Assembly (NCBI GenBank): GCA_963383645.1
Contig: OY726560.1
Span: forward strand, 30,441,173-30,505,172
Origin: Muscardinus avellanarius
Taxonomy: Eukaryota > Chordata > Mammalia > Rodentia > Gliridae
Length of the DNA: 64,000 bases
Direction of reading: 5' to 3'
Part shown: positions 21,916-34,260 of the stretch, one piece after another
How the letters are laid out: every line of letters starts with the position of its first letter
Numbering within the stretch: the first letter of the stretch is position 1
Program-made: the position numbers and the translations under genes
Notes under the pieces: generated by a model
The model's database searches: none
What the model was told of the DNA's origin: nothing
Seen by the model: only the letters and a program-made list of their open reading frames with translations

Positions 21916-24900
21916 AACCTTTGTTTATTGAGCAAAAAATAAAGAGAATAAAGAATTCATTTTATGCATATGAAGCATGGCATAGTTAAAACTGCATTTC
22001 CATGTCTTATCCAATTTTGTACCATTTACTCCTCACTTTGCATGTACTGTGGTATTTAGCCTCTCTCAAATTGTTTGAACTTAAGGGTTATGGTTTCTTC
22101 AGTCTCCATGGAAACAGTGACAATATATTTGAGCATTGAGAGTTTTCTTTGTTATCCGTGTTAGCTCAGCAAAATGTACAGTTGCCTCAGACAAATTGAA
22201 AATACAGTCTGCTGCAGCAAAGTATTTTAAAATAAAGAGCCTTTTTTGGCTTTCATCTATCTTAAATAAATAGCTTTTGAACCAATACTGATTGTCAAGT
22301 TAAGAGTTATGTTCTTATGAAATCACATCACCTTAGTCTCAAATACTAAAAAGAATATATTTTTTCTAGAGCCTTGTTTAGTATTTGAAATCACATTTTA
22401 GGTAAAGCATTTTAAGTGGTAAACAGATTCAGTACATAAACTAATTCTGTCTATTTACAGTTGGGAAAAAAAACACATTTGTTAGCAGTTTACTAGGCAT
22501 CCAGTTCCCTTCAGTTTGACAGATCTGGGTTTGAGGCCTAGTGCTATGGGCTGGTCCATACTTCACCTTACAAGTTTCAAGGGCAGCTTTATGTCAATTT
22601 GCATTTTTGTAAAACCACTGTAGTGCTCAAGACATCCCGGGCTGTCTGCAATGATGGCCGTGCCACTTCTCTTGAACTCCGAGACTTTGATAAGCACAAT
22701 CTGTCAACACATATCCTGAGCTTAACTATTTATTTTGCACCCTGGGCTGACAAAATTGAGCCTTGACAGCACTGCAAGATTTTTCAGTGTTGGTTCTACT
22801 AAAAACTAATTCCAGAGCCACTGGATTTTGTAATTTCACATTTATATTTCACTCTTTCAAATAACTTATGAGATTTTGTTATTGAAGGCCGGAGTTGGTG
22901 AAACTAAATTAATTCTGATCTGTTCCTGTAGAGAATGAGATATCTAGTCCAGTCAATGGAATTTCTAGACAAAATGATTAAAAGGTAATTCTCTTGCTTT
23001 TCTGGGACCTGAATAATTTAAAAATAGTTTAAAAACTTAGGCCTATCTTATCTCTGATTGAACCTCTTTGATAAATGAAAACAAACAATCAGAAATTGCC
23101 ATATTTCTCTGTCTTAAAATTTCTTGACCAAAGTTTTCTAGATACTTTTGATTCCCATAGGAACATATTTTTCTCTAACATATATTTGGGGATTTTATTA
23201 AGGAAACACTATTTATATTGTTATGAAAACTAAACTGAACTGAAATCCCAAAAGCTCAGCTCTTTCTCTGCATAATAGTTATAAGAAAGGAATTCTCTTA
23301 TGAGAGCAGTAAAGGCCTCATGATATTTAGGATGCTTTTCAACATCACCAGAGCCCAAAGAATAAATTAGAGATAAAACATGATTCTGCTTATTTTAAAA
23401 AGTAAAAAGAACAGTATGCAAAATTGTACTGTTTTTCAATGTTGAAGGTAAAAAACTTGCTATATAGTATAAGTTTAAATGTCTGTAATTTGTAGTTTTC
23501 TCTATCTCAGAGCATCATGTCATCCTGCAACTTCTATTTAGTATTTGTGCTTAAAAAATTTAAGTTTATGCTTCTTCCACTCCTTAGGAAAATTGTGGTT
23601 TGCAAACAAGCAGAGAAGTCAATGATTTCAGTATTGGAAGCTCTATATTTCACTATTTAAATTTATAAATTAAAATAACACCATAAAATAGCATTTTTAT
23701 AAGAGTGACTAATAGACAACAAACATATCTTTCAGTCGATACTTGTACACAAGCCAGTCAGTCTCCACTGACATAAGCAAAGACTGGTCATTTAGGAAAT
23801 GTACATCTTTTTATATAAAATAAGATAATCAGAAATAAAAAACTTGTTTAAATGACATATACATACCATGTGTAAGATGATGACTATTAACAGAATATCT
23901 CATCACTTTTTATGCCAAGCCTTAAAGTGAAAAATATGTCAATCATGAAAATACTCTAGTTAACTATATTTTTATTAATTTCTTCATTTTCAATATCATG
24001 GGCATTCTGCATATGTCAGATAAGCATGTCTGAAATTCACAAAAATGTTATAAAGGTTATCCCCATTAGCATTTCCTATGAGTCATGGTAAAGGCATAAA
24101 AATCAAAGGGAGAAAGTAGAAATTAAGATGACGTTTAAGGACTAACCCCAGGGAATATCAACTTGTAAAATGGTGTAAAAGGGAAACACTTAGAGATGGA
24201 GGAAAATAACAGTGAAAAAATGTAGAAGCTAGAAATCATATGTGATGAGACTCACAGGAAAATGCCTGTTCTAGGGAGATATTACCTGTCATAACATGCA
24301 GAGAGGTCAAATGAAATAAAAATGAAAAAGCATTTATTGTTTGGACATAATATGAGCCTATTTATTTATGATACCTAACATAGCACTTTTGTTAACTAGT
24401 GAGATAAAACAAAAGCTAATTTTTAAGTCTGTTAGTAGATCATTTGAGAAGAGAAATTTGGAGACAACAAAAGAAAAGTTTTGGCTTTAAAGGGAAGTAG
24501 AAATCAGAATTATAATGTTACTAATGTTAATATGATTGTTCTATTTTAGAAAAATTAAACTGGAAGGGACCTGATCATGCTGAGAAAAATGAGGTTGGAG
24601 TATGGGAAAGTGGCTTATGTGATGAAATGCAAGAGATGGCCAGAGACAGTAGACTTACAATCTGGGAGTGGAATTTCTTTTGATGATGATAAGAAAGACA
24701 TTTTTTTCACTGAGATATGCAAGACAGAGAAAAGAAGAACATAAATCTAAGTCCTAATATGAAAGTAACTGACTTAAGATAAATCATTGATGATCCCCAG
24801 CTTCTGAAATGCAGTGCCCATGATTCATACCTTCTTCAAGCTGATTTCCTCTGTCCTCACTTTCAGCAACACCTTTGCACTTTGTCATATATTATCTGTC

Positions 24901-25479
24901 CTAGTTCTTTTCAAGCCCATCTTACTATCCTTTTAAAAATCTGTTTAGAAGATCAAAAAGACATTTGCAGAACACCTACAACCTATACACTAAATGTTAT
25001 GAAAACTTCAGTGTCCTTAAGTTAAAACCCATTAGATGTGATGGTGAATCAGGCATGGCCCAGAATGCAGATACTATATATTAAAATAGACATCAAATTA
25101 ATCCTTTTTAAATATTATTATGCCAAACATATTTAGTATTTCATAATTAATAAAGTTAAATCTATCTGTGGATCTTCTTTCATTTTTCAAATAGTTTTTC
25201 ATGACTTGAAGAATTAACCTTTCCTGTTTAAGTCAGCAGAATTGAGTAAAAATAAATGAGTAAAATGAAGAGGCATGAAGTATGTGGTCACATTTGATAC
25301 ATATTTATAAAATTTACCATAGTGCTGAATTAAATTTGTCAAATCTTCTTTGAATACTCCCCACACATTTTTGAAGAAGCAACTAACAGTAGAAATATGT
25401 AACAAAATATTTCACTACAGGGAAATATACTTCATTGTATAGTAAAATATAGACACTACACAAAAGAAGAAATAAAATG
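21916..25479. other. Long unique noncoding stretch
   Basis: About 3.5 kb without SINE, LTR or clear L1 sequence, the longest repeat-free part of the window. Only short open frames occur. 22050-22800 is less AT-rich than its surroundings and contains complex sequence that could be a conserved element; I cannot test conservation here. Confidence 0.5.
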
Positions 25480-26760
25480 TCCAATAAAAAATGAAAAAAT
25501 ATTCAAAAGCATTATCAATTGAGAAGATGCAAACTAACCCCTATTAGATTGACAAGTATGAAGAAGTCAATGAACAGTAAATGCTGGCAAGGGTGTGGTG
25601 ATGGGTCCAGCCCATCAGTGGTGGGGCTTAAAAGGAAGGTTGAGTGCCAACGGCCCCGAACATCAGCAATATATGGAGCCAGGAGACGTATCAAGCAGGA
25701 TCTCGTTCATTCTTCTTCAAGCAACATATATATAGCACAAAACCACAAGGGGAATTTCCAATGAGGAAATAGCTTAGCCTATCAGGATAAAGGTCACCTC
25801 TTCATGGACCCAGCATGTAGCTTGCAGCCAATCCCAGGCCAGTACACGAGCCATTCATGTGTGCGGAAGCTCCTTTAAAGGTAAAAAGGGAAAAACTGCT
25901 CAGTCTCCCCACCCATAAGGAATGGGGAAACCACGCCTTGGTAGCTTCCTCCAGGCGCCATCTTAGCCCCTTTTCTGCTGAATCATCTTACTGCAGAAGT
26001 TCTTAAACTTTACCTAAAGCTTTTCCTTAGCTTGCAGGCTGCTCAGGCCGAGGGAGGCTGCATCTCTTTAGGCGCTGTATGCACACACTCCAACAATGTG
26101 GGGCAACAGGAACTCTTCTACACTGTTGGTGATACTGCAGACTAATGCAACCACTATGGAGATTAGTGTGGAAATTCCTTAGAAAACTGGAAGTGCATCT
26201 GACATATGATCCAGTTATAGCACTCGTGGGTATCTTTCAAAAGTTACTGAAATCATAATATTATAATAATACATGCATATTCATGTTTCTAGCAGAGCAA
26301 CCCATAACAGCCCAATTATGGAAACAATCCAGGTATCCATCAATAGATGAATATATTACAAAATTGTAGGATATATACACAGTGAAATTATACTCAGCCA
26401 TAAAGAAGAAAAAATTATTTCTTCTTTTATGTCATTTGCAGGAAAATGAATGGAACTGGAGACTATTATATTAAATAGGATTACCCAATCATAGAAAGTG
26501 AAGAGTCATATATTTTCCCTCATATGCAGAAACTAGAGAGTAATTGGGAGTAAATGAGAACTAATGAGGGAAAGACCTACTGAGATTATGTACATATAAG
26601 AGAACCAATGATAATATCTTATGTGGGGGGAAAAAGGGAGTTAGGAGGGAGCTGGAAGTAAACTCACCATGTGCTGTGTATATGTCACTATCACCATGAA
26701 CTATATTATGATGTAAGATTATAATGAACCAATAAAAGCAAATAAATAAAAATATAGTAT
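25480..26760 (+). mobile_element. L1 3' part, split by a solo LTR
   Basis: Plus-sense L1: GATGCAAACTAACCCCTATT and AATGCTGGCAAGGGTGTGG before the LTR, GGGCAACAGGAACTCTTCTA and TACACTGTTGGTGATACTGC after it. Then come ACTCAGCCATAAAGAAG, ATGAATGGAACTGGAG and a tail AATAAAAGCAAATAAATAAA near 26735. No intact frame. Confidence 0.8.
25599..26095 (-). mobile_element. Solo LTR, class II (IAP-like) endogenous retrovirus
   Basis: 497 bp starting TG and ending CA, inserted in an L1. Flanking 6-mers are GTGTGG (25593-25598) and ATGTGG (26096-26101), a class II-type duplication with one mismatch. On the minus strand the order fits an LTR: TGTTGGAGTG start, GATGGCGCC box, a CCAAT-type GGGATTGGCTGC box and a TATATATA box (about 25727-25735). 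The internal provirus is absent, as after LTR-LTR recombination. The open frame 25519-25764 is partly L1 and partly LTR. Confidence 0.7.
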
Positions 26761-26879
26761 ATTAATTTTCAGAATATGAAAATTCACCTTATTTTGAAAG
26801 AATAGTATATTTGTGACACAATCCCAATATTTTAACAGCTTTATAGAGGTGTGATTAATATTTAAAAACTGCATGTGTA

Positions 26880-27062
26880 GTAAGTCATGGTGGGGCACAC
26901 CTGTAAACCCAGGCTGAGTCTGGAGGATTACAGTTTGAGACCATCCCCAGGAACTTAGTGAGACCCTGTTTCTGAATAAAGCTAAAAAGGGTTTGAGAGT
27001 ATAGTTCAGAAAAATGACCTGGGTTCAATCTCCAGTATCAAACACAAAAACAAAACAAAAAA
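26880..27062 (+). mobile_element. Diverged B1-ID hybrid SINE
   Basis: A decayed head (GTCATGGTGGGGCACACCTG), an AGTGAGACCCTGTTTCTGAA linker and an ID-like end (GGGTTCAATCTCCAGTATC). Confidence 0.75.
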
Positions 27063-27849
27063 GCCTTGGCACATTTTATGTATGTAATTTGTTTACTTTG
27101 GCAGACATAAAAGTACCATCACAATAAAGGTAATGAATCTGTATCACCTCCAAAATATTTTGTGCTCTTTGTGTATGTATGTTAAGAATTCTTAACATGA
27201 ATTCATCTATGTTAATATTTTTAAGTACAAAAGTATCTTGTTAACTATAGGTCCTATATACTTGTGTAGCAGAACTCTAAGACATATCCACCTTTTATAA
27301 TTGAACCTTTATACTCACTAAAAGTCAATTCCTAATTTCCTTTTCTTATTACCTCTTGGAAACCATATTCCTATTCAATGCTTCTAGGAGACTGGTTATT
27401 TTAGGTACCTCATAAAAATGAAACATTATGACATTTGTCTTCCTAAGACTGGTTGATTTTACTAATTCTGTCTCCAGGTTCATTTATGCTTTCACAAATT
27501 ACAGGGTTTCAAGTATTTCATTTCAAAGCTAACCATTATTCCATTGTATGCATATATCCCATTTTCCTTGCATATTCATTTTTGGTGGCCATTATAACAC
27601 TTTCTACATTTTGGTTATTATGACAAATTCTAAAATGAACATGGGAGTACAAATATCTCTTTAAGATTCTGATTTCATTTTCTTAGGAGACATATCTTCA
27701 GAATTAAGATAATACAGTAACTCTATTGTTGCTTTTTGAGGAATCACCATACTGTTTTTCAGAGTGGCTTTATCACTTTTATATTCTCACCAAGAGTCCC
27801 TGAAGATTATAGTTTCTCCACATACTCACCGACACATGTCATCCTTTGC

Positions 27850-28074
27850 ATTTTTTTTTGTGTGTGTGGGTCTGGGGATGGAACCCAGGGGCATTTGACC
27901 TTCAAGCAACACCCCTGCCCTATTTTTTATTCTTTATTTTGAAACTGGGTCTCACTTAGTTGCAGAGGGCCTCACTAAGTAGCTGAGGCTGTCTGTGAAC
28001 CATGATCCTCCAGTCTCAGCCTCCCGAATGCTGGGATTACAAGCGTGCACCACCATGCCCGGCTCCCTACATTT
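27850..28074 (-). mobile_element. B1-ID hybrid SINE (type II)
   Basis: GGGGATGGAACCCAGGGGCA tail, CTCACTAAGTAGCTGAGGCT middle, GGGATTACAAGCGTGCACC head; a well-kept copy. Confidence 0.93.
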
Positions 28075-28346
28075 TTTGATAATCATGATCTTAACATTTA
28101 TGAAATGATATCTCATTGTGGTTTTTATTTACATTTCCCTAATAATTAGTGGCATTGAATACCTTTCATATACCCAGTGTATCTTATTTGCTGAAATGCT
28201 TTTTTTCAAATGTTTTAGATTTTTTTAATCACTCCACAATCTAGAGATAGAAAAATTACCTCAGCAAAATTAAGTTACATAAAAATTTATAACATCATGT
28301 TCAACAAGGCAGAACTGAAATATTTTTCTTAAAGATTAGAAATAAA

Positions 28347-28552
28347 CCGGGTGTGGTGGTGCAGGATTATAATCCCAGCATTCAGGAGGCAGAGACCAGA
28401 GGATCATGGTTCAGGGAGAGCCTCAGCTACTTAGCGAGGCAATTTACAACTCAGTGAGACCCTGTTTTAAAAATAAAAAGAGGTCTAAAAAACAGGTATG
28501 GGGTGTAGCTCAAAGGTACAATTTCTCTCTGTTCCATCCCCAGTACTGCAAA

Positions 28553-28591
<39 letters not shown>
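28347..28591 (+). mobile_element. B1-ID hybrid SINE (type II) with (AAAT)n tail
   Basis: CCGGGTGTGGTGGTGCAGG head, CTCAGTGAGACCCTGTTTT middle, GGGTGTAGCTCAAAGG box and CCATCCCCAGTACTGC end, then (AAAT)n to 28591. Confidence 0.92.
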
Positions 28592-28759
28592 GATAAGGAT
28601 ATCCATTTCTATCACTTCTAGTCAATAGTACTAGAAGTACTAATCAAAACAAATAGTCAAAAAAAAAAATCTTGCCCTACCAGTCTCACAAAATATCTAC
28701 TACTCCCCCTATTAGAGCCAATAGCATACCCCATGGTGGGAACCAAATGTGTTTCAAGG

Positions 28760-29500
28760 CTTCAAGATGACACAGAGAGAAAGCAAGTTGAAGACAGCTA
28801 ACATGTTTGATGCTGTTTTAAGATCTCAATTTCAAGTAGCTCTGCAGGAGTCTGGTTCCTCATCAATAATTATACCAACCAATCCCTCAGGTATAATCAA
28901 CCTCAGGGGAGGTTGGATCCAGTCCTTAACCCAAACTAAGCCTCTGGACTTATATGAATGGATTAGGGTAGTCAATCTAACTGGTGTTCTATCTATTACC
29001 CATTTATGTAGGTCATGGATAATCTTTCAGTTTCTTCATATGCTGGTATTTTTCCCTCATAACTTCTATTTTTTCTACTTCACACAGCCTTCCTGGATAT
29101 TCTTAGAAGATAAGAAGAGGTCAATCACAATTTCATAGGGAGAGTGCCCTGTTCTCTCAGTGGGATATACATCTAACCTTGAACAGGGGTAAAGGTAAGG
29201 TTGAACACAGATTAGGTTGGTTTTCTGACACATCTTTCCTAACCCAGTTTTGATAGTTTTGTCCATCCTTTCTACTTTGCCTGAATTCTGTGACCTAAAT
29301 GCAAAATGTAACTTCCAGGTCATACCAAAGTCCACTGCCCTATTCTGAGAGATTTATACCATGAAGGCAGGTTCATTGTCTGACCCTATATGTAAGGTCA
29401 ATCTATATCTGAAAATGATTTTTCTGAGTAAGGTTTGAGTTACTTTTCTGAAATTTTCTGTCCAGCAGGTCTATACTTCTACCCATTCAGTCAGAGTGCA
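28760..29500 (-). pseudogene. pol: pol remnant: integrase
   Basis: The string FRSQNSGKVERMDKTIK (about 29240-29290) is the integrase core motif after the catalytic glutamate. It is followed by an SPYEIV box and, frame-shifted, by a LVWVKDW-type C-terminal box near 28925. No intact frame. Confidence 0.7.
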
Positions 29501-29819
29501 TACCGTGTCTAGGAGGTACTAATATCCATTACATTTTGGCAATTCACAAAGGTCAATTTGTACTCTTTTGAAGGGGGATGCTCCTAAAGTCTATGTTATT
29601 GGAGGGGGTCTAGGTAAGATTGTTTTTGTCACAGGTCACACACTACTACACAATCCTTTTTGCTAGGGCTCCCAGATGATGTATATAGTAATAACAGACA
29701 AGCAGCTGTGGATTCATGCATCTACTGCATAATAATTCTCCCAATCTTTTAAGAAATACCTTTGTGGTGATCATGCAGTAGCATCCATTCTTCTGGGTTT
29801 TCATTTGCCTTTTTTTTTA

Positions 29820-30680
29820 GCTGTTCCTGCTATTGGGGTTTGTATGAGGGGATGTGGTCAAGTGCCCAGGGGCCTTTTAGATGGCCCTTTTGGCTTCACT
29901 GTCAATCTTGGAATTTCCTTGCATCTCATGGCTTGCCCCTCTATAATGCCCTCTACAGTGCATGATGGCCACCTTTGTTGGTTTGCAAACAGCTTCAAGC
30001 AGTTTTAGGCTTTATTGCGGGTATTTTAGGTCCTTTCCTCCAAAATTTAATAGCCCCATTTCCTTGTAAAGAGCTTCTTGGAAATGTCAAGTTTAAAAGG
30101 CATACTTAGAGCTCAGGTCAATTAACTTAGAGATGAGAGCAATTAACTCAGCCTTTTGGGTAGATGTGCCAGACAGGAGGGTCTCAGCCTCTAAGATTCT
30201 GTCCACAGTTACAAGAGCAAACCTGTTTTCCCCTTTTCTTGTTGATTTATGAACCTGTTCCCATTCAGAAACATTTCTAAGTCTGGGTCAGGATAAGGGT
30301 AGTATGTTAAGTCTGGACACCCAGAGTAGGTCTGTGCCAGAACATTCTTACAGTCATGGACCAGCTGCTTCTCACTCAGTGGTAAGGCAGAAAAGTGGCT
30401 GGATTTTAGCATGTGTACCATTTCCAACCTCATTCTGGGATTTGCACAAAATATCTGGTATTTTTTGATCTGGGTGTTGGTTAGCCTCTATAGAGTTCAT
30501 AAGCAAGATTACAGAATGAGAAACTCACTTGCAAGCTTTCCTCCAGGGTTAACTTACCAGTTTCTTGTAGAAGAAGGGCCATTGCTGCAAAGGCCCACAG
30601 GAACAGTGGCCATCTGGCAGCAACGTGGTCCAGTTGCTTTGAGAGGTAAGTGAACGGTCATTATCAAGACCCAATTCACT
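29820..30680 (-). pseudogene. pol: pol remnant: connection and RNase H
   Basis: A LSKQLDHVAARWP string near 30625-30655 is the classic connection-domain signature. RNase H-like pieces follow, with stops in all frames. Confidence 0.6.
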
Positions 30681-31199
30681 GAATCAGAACTCCAACTGCT
30701 ATTAAGGCTTTCCTAGGTCTGGGAAACCTAGGGTGGGGACTGTCAGCAGTTGCATTCTGAGTTCAGAAAGGCCTGTTGCTATTCTTTTTTCCATACAAAG
30801 GGGTCTTTATCTTCTATTTTTGTAGATTCATATAGGTTTTTTTTTTCCCCAGTGAAAGCAAAGTTTTAATTCAGATGTGACAGAACTGTACTTGCTACCA
30901 GAAATTCCTAGAGGAATCTCTGATTAGTGGGCACTAAAATAGCTTGGATTGCTTCTTTTTCTCCTGTTCCCAATAATCTTTTCTTTCTAGATGGTGAATC
31001 CCAGATACTTAACTTTTATTGACAGGCCTTTCTTAGAACTTTATAACCACAGTGCTCTATTCCTTTGGAACAGTCTTTAAGAGTCTCATGTCCAGGGGGT
31101 GTTGACAACATGTTGGATGAGGGTACATCCCAAGTAGCAGGAAGGAAAAACTTAATGCTAGAACTAGGCCTACTCTGAAAATTATGGAAGAGTTTTTTT

Positions 31200-31900
31200 T
31201 TTTTTTTTTTTTAATCCTTGGGGCAATTTGGTACAGGTAAACTGGCTTTTGGTTTCAGTTTTGAGATTCTCCCACTCAAAAGTGAATAATGTGGGCTCAC
31301 AGAAGCCACATGGATGCTGAAAAGCGGGACTTTTTTCAGATCTAAGCATATAAACAATGTTATAGTGGTCAGAAGCATATATGGGTTAGGCTGAGTAGGA
31401 TGTAGGGTGAAAGTGACTTGGTTGATGGGCTGCAAGTCCTGCACAAGTCAGTAGTTCTAGGCTCCTGGCTTTTTGACTAAGACAGGAGTGTTTCACTAGG
31501 ATCAACACAGTGAATGATACCACATTTTTGGAATCTTTCTAGGTGGGGCTAGATTGCCTCCAGGGTCATTTAGGCGATTGAGTACTCCTATAACTGCACT
31601 GGTTGGGCATCAAGAAAAAATTGTAATGGCTACTGGTGCCTGAAATCTGGCCAGTTCAGGTGGATTGTTTTTGGCTCAGAATGAGGGCCATGGAACAGCT
31701 ACCTCTGGGCTAATGAACTCCTCTTTCTGCCCCTCAAATAGTCTCCACTCTTCCTCTTAGGGCATTTACAAAAATAAAAAAAAAAATCAACTGAGAGGTT
31801 GGCAATTATGACTTCATTTTACCATTCTCTGAGAAGGTGATGGCTGCTCTGAGTTTTCTGAGGTTTCTACCCAGCAGTGGAACCAGACAATCTAACATAT
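31200..31900 (-). pseudogene. pol: pol remnant: protease end to reverse transcriptase N-terminus
   Basis: Shows the reverse transcriptase approach motif (VKKPG, then a QDLQPIN-type string at about 31400-31440) and the HPTQPNPYMLL segment that follows in class I elements. Catalytic YxDD is not seen. Several stops lie upstream. Confidence 0.6.
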
Positions 31901-32599
31901 ATATAAATTGATGAATAACCTTATTTCCACCTAGGGTGCATTGATGTAAGGGCAAAAAAATGTTTTCTGGGAGATTTTACCAGCCAATAATGTGTACATG
32001 TTGATAGGCAAAGGGAACTATTGGACTGGTGAACACCAAGTACTCTGGCCAATGTTGAGGACTAACTAGGGGTTGTGCCTTCTCTTCAATGTCTTTGGAG
32101 GAAAGCTGTTCTGTAGGTATCCAGTTTTGCCAAGTCTTCAGGATTATTTGGATCCTGATGGGGGTCTTGTTTGGGAAGTGTTATTGAGCATAGGTCTAGG
32201 GGGTAAGGGCTACAGTTGGGGAATTTTATTCATCCCAGTAGGCTGCTGATTGCAGAACACAGTGCTTTATTCAGTATTGAAAAGAGTCAGAAGGAGCTGA
32301 GGACAGTCAGGCCAAGTAGGATTGTGCATTTGGAAGATGGATTGGAGGTCAGCCAGGGCCTGTGGCTTTTCAGAATAACAGGGAGTGTGGTATTTCCAGT
32401 TGAGAAGGGCAGCCATTGTAAAGGGCTAACACACAAATGTTGGCTGCCTGGACTGCAGCTGTCCATGTTTATGGTGATGGAGGGGTCACTGAACCACCCT
32501 TAGGGGAAACTGGCAAACAGATGGCAGTAGAGTTTCATGAACGAGACTTTCATGGAATCAGTTGCAGAATCTCTCAAATTCCAGGAAGGGCTTGTTGGT

Positions 32600-33330
32600 G
32601 TCAACAATGATGGATATAGTGAATATGTGGAGGAGGGAAAGACTCGGCTGTAGTCCAGTCAGAAATTGTTATGGGACTGGCACCAGAAGATGTTGAAGTT
32701 GGGGTTTCTGCCTTCAGACTTGAGGGCTGGTCAGAGGGGCTAAAAGAGACTAACTTGGAAAGAGGTGCTGAAGGTGCCAGAGATGAAGACTGTGTCTGCT
32801 GCACAGGCTGTGGTATATATGGTGGCAGCAAGCCTGGTTCCTCCAAGGGACTCTCCAAAATGGGTAGCATTTGAGTTTCACCTGGATGTTGTTTTTGCTT
32901 TTCTGCCTGGCCATTAGCTCACTTTTCCTTGGCAAGTAAGATCTGGAAGACCGGACCTCATAACCATGGAGGATGATTCTGAACTAGTTGGAGCCAGGTC
33001 TCAATGTAGGGAAACTGTTCCAGATATCACAAACTGCCTGTGACTTGATCATAAATGTGCCAGATGATACCAAGATCTAATGATAATTTTGATGTCCAAC
33101 CTTCTCCGAGAGCTGGTCATTCTACCTTACACAAAGAATATAGCTTTCTTGGTGTTAGCTTGAATACAGAGTCACCTTATAAGCCTTTCTAAAATTATTG
33201 ATCTTGAGTCCTAGAGGAGTGTGCTTACTTTATTTCCCTTCTATTACTGCTTAGAGAGTCTGGGCTAGTCCCTGGATACCAAAAACTGATAGCTGCCCAG
33301 TCATCCTACTTGTAATGGTAATTCAGCAGT
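32600..33330 (-). pseudogene. gag: gag remnant (matrix to p12-like)
   Basis: Near 32930-33010 a translated stretch resembles the C-terminal part of a class I matrix domain (short motif IETW or similar, then NHPPWLRGP). It is followed by a proline-rich region at 32601-32870 with an LPPYIP motif of the kind found near late domains. Interrupted by stops; no capsid recognised. Confidence 0.55.
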
Positions 33331-33898
33331 CTCTTGACATAGGCAAATTGGTATCAACCCCTAATCTGGTCATAGCAAGGACCTTTAGGTCCTTGCTGGG
33401 TTTCTGTTAATGAAATGGCCCTGAATATGGGCAGCAAACTCACCACTCATTTTGTCCCTATGAGGTGCAAACCAGAGTCTGTCCTCAAGTTCATCTCAGT
33501 CACACTCTTGCACTCACTATTCACACGCATTCAACCCAAATCCTGAAATGAATTCCAGTTTTGTATCCCTCAGACACTACAAGGAGGTGATCAATACCCT
33601 CTTTCTCTGATAGTGGGACCTGACATAGCTCTGTGGTGACCTCCCATGATTCATATGTCAGTGCTGATCAATGATCTCTTCCATCTCTGACCTAAGACAT
33701 CAGTGAAATTTACTTCCAGAATTTAGCACCTCTGAGAAAGATCTCCTACATGGTGGCAAAAAAGCCTCTGGCCTGCTCAATGGATCTGAAACAGGGAATG
33801 TCAACTCTAAAGATACAAATGGAAGGAAGAAAAGTAATCTTCATGTCATCTCCAGGACCAGACCAGCCTAAAAGTGCCTCCTAGCTGGTTCTCCAAAT

Positions 33899-34260
33899 GT
33901 TACAGGAGAGTTGGTCCACAGAGAGCAAGAAAAAGATGCTGGAAAAGGATATAGCAAGTCTCTTTACTCATTGCTGAGGATCAAAAATCAAAGCTCCAAA
34001 TCTGAACATGTAATGGCATCATCATTTTTTCCAACCAGTAGGACAGGTTTTGATTGGATCAGTAACAGACAGGAATACCAATACAGGAGCATAGATCATG
34101 TTTTATTTCTAGTTTCTGAACTAGATTTTCTGTATTAGGCTCCAGGTGGCTTGGACTGGCTGATGCTATCTTGAACTCGATGTGGTTGGAACTGGGTAGC
34201 ACCATCTTGGGCCACATTGGCTGGAGCTGGGTGCTGCCACCCTGAGTTTCTGCTTCAACA
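33899..34260 (-). repeat. 5' LTR of the 28.7-34.3 kb provirus
   Basis: 362 bp, TGTTACAGG at the left and CTTCAACA at the right, so it has the inverted TGTT/AACA termini of an LTR. A minus-strand AATAAA (complement 34102-34107) lies in its middle. The adjoining sequence at about 33880-33898 would be the primer site, but I cannot assign a tRNA. Confidence 0.65.

Larger units (their letters stand above)
26830..28230 (-). mobile_element. Old L1 remnant, interrupted by two SINEs
   Basis: On the minus strand this matches the 3' part of an old mammalian L1. Landmarks on the plus strand are AGCTTTATAGAGGTGTGATT (26839), ACCATCACAATAAAGGTAAT (27115), TTCCATTGTATGCATATATC (27539) and CATTGTGGTTTTTATTTACA (28113). 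SINEs sit at 26880-27062 and 27850-28074. Confidence 0.6.
28690..34260 (-). mobile_element. Decayed class I (gamma-like) endogenous retrovirus with 5' LTR
   Basis: On the minus strand, in order: LTR (33899-34260), gag remnant (about 32600-33330), protease to reverse transcriptase N-terminus (about 31200-31900), connection/RNase H (about 29820-30680) and integrase (about 28760-29500). Stops and frameshifts are frequent in every gene. I see no env and no 3' LTR; similarity fades near 28690. An old, non-functional copy. Confidence 0.75.
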
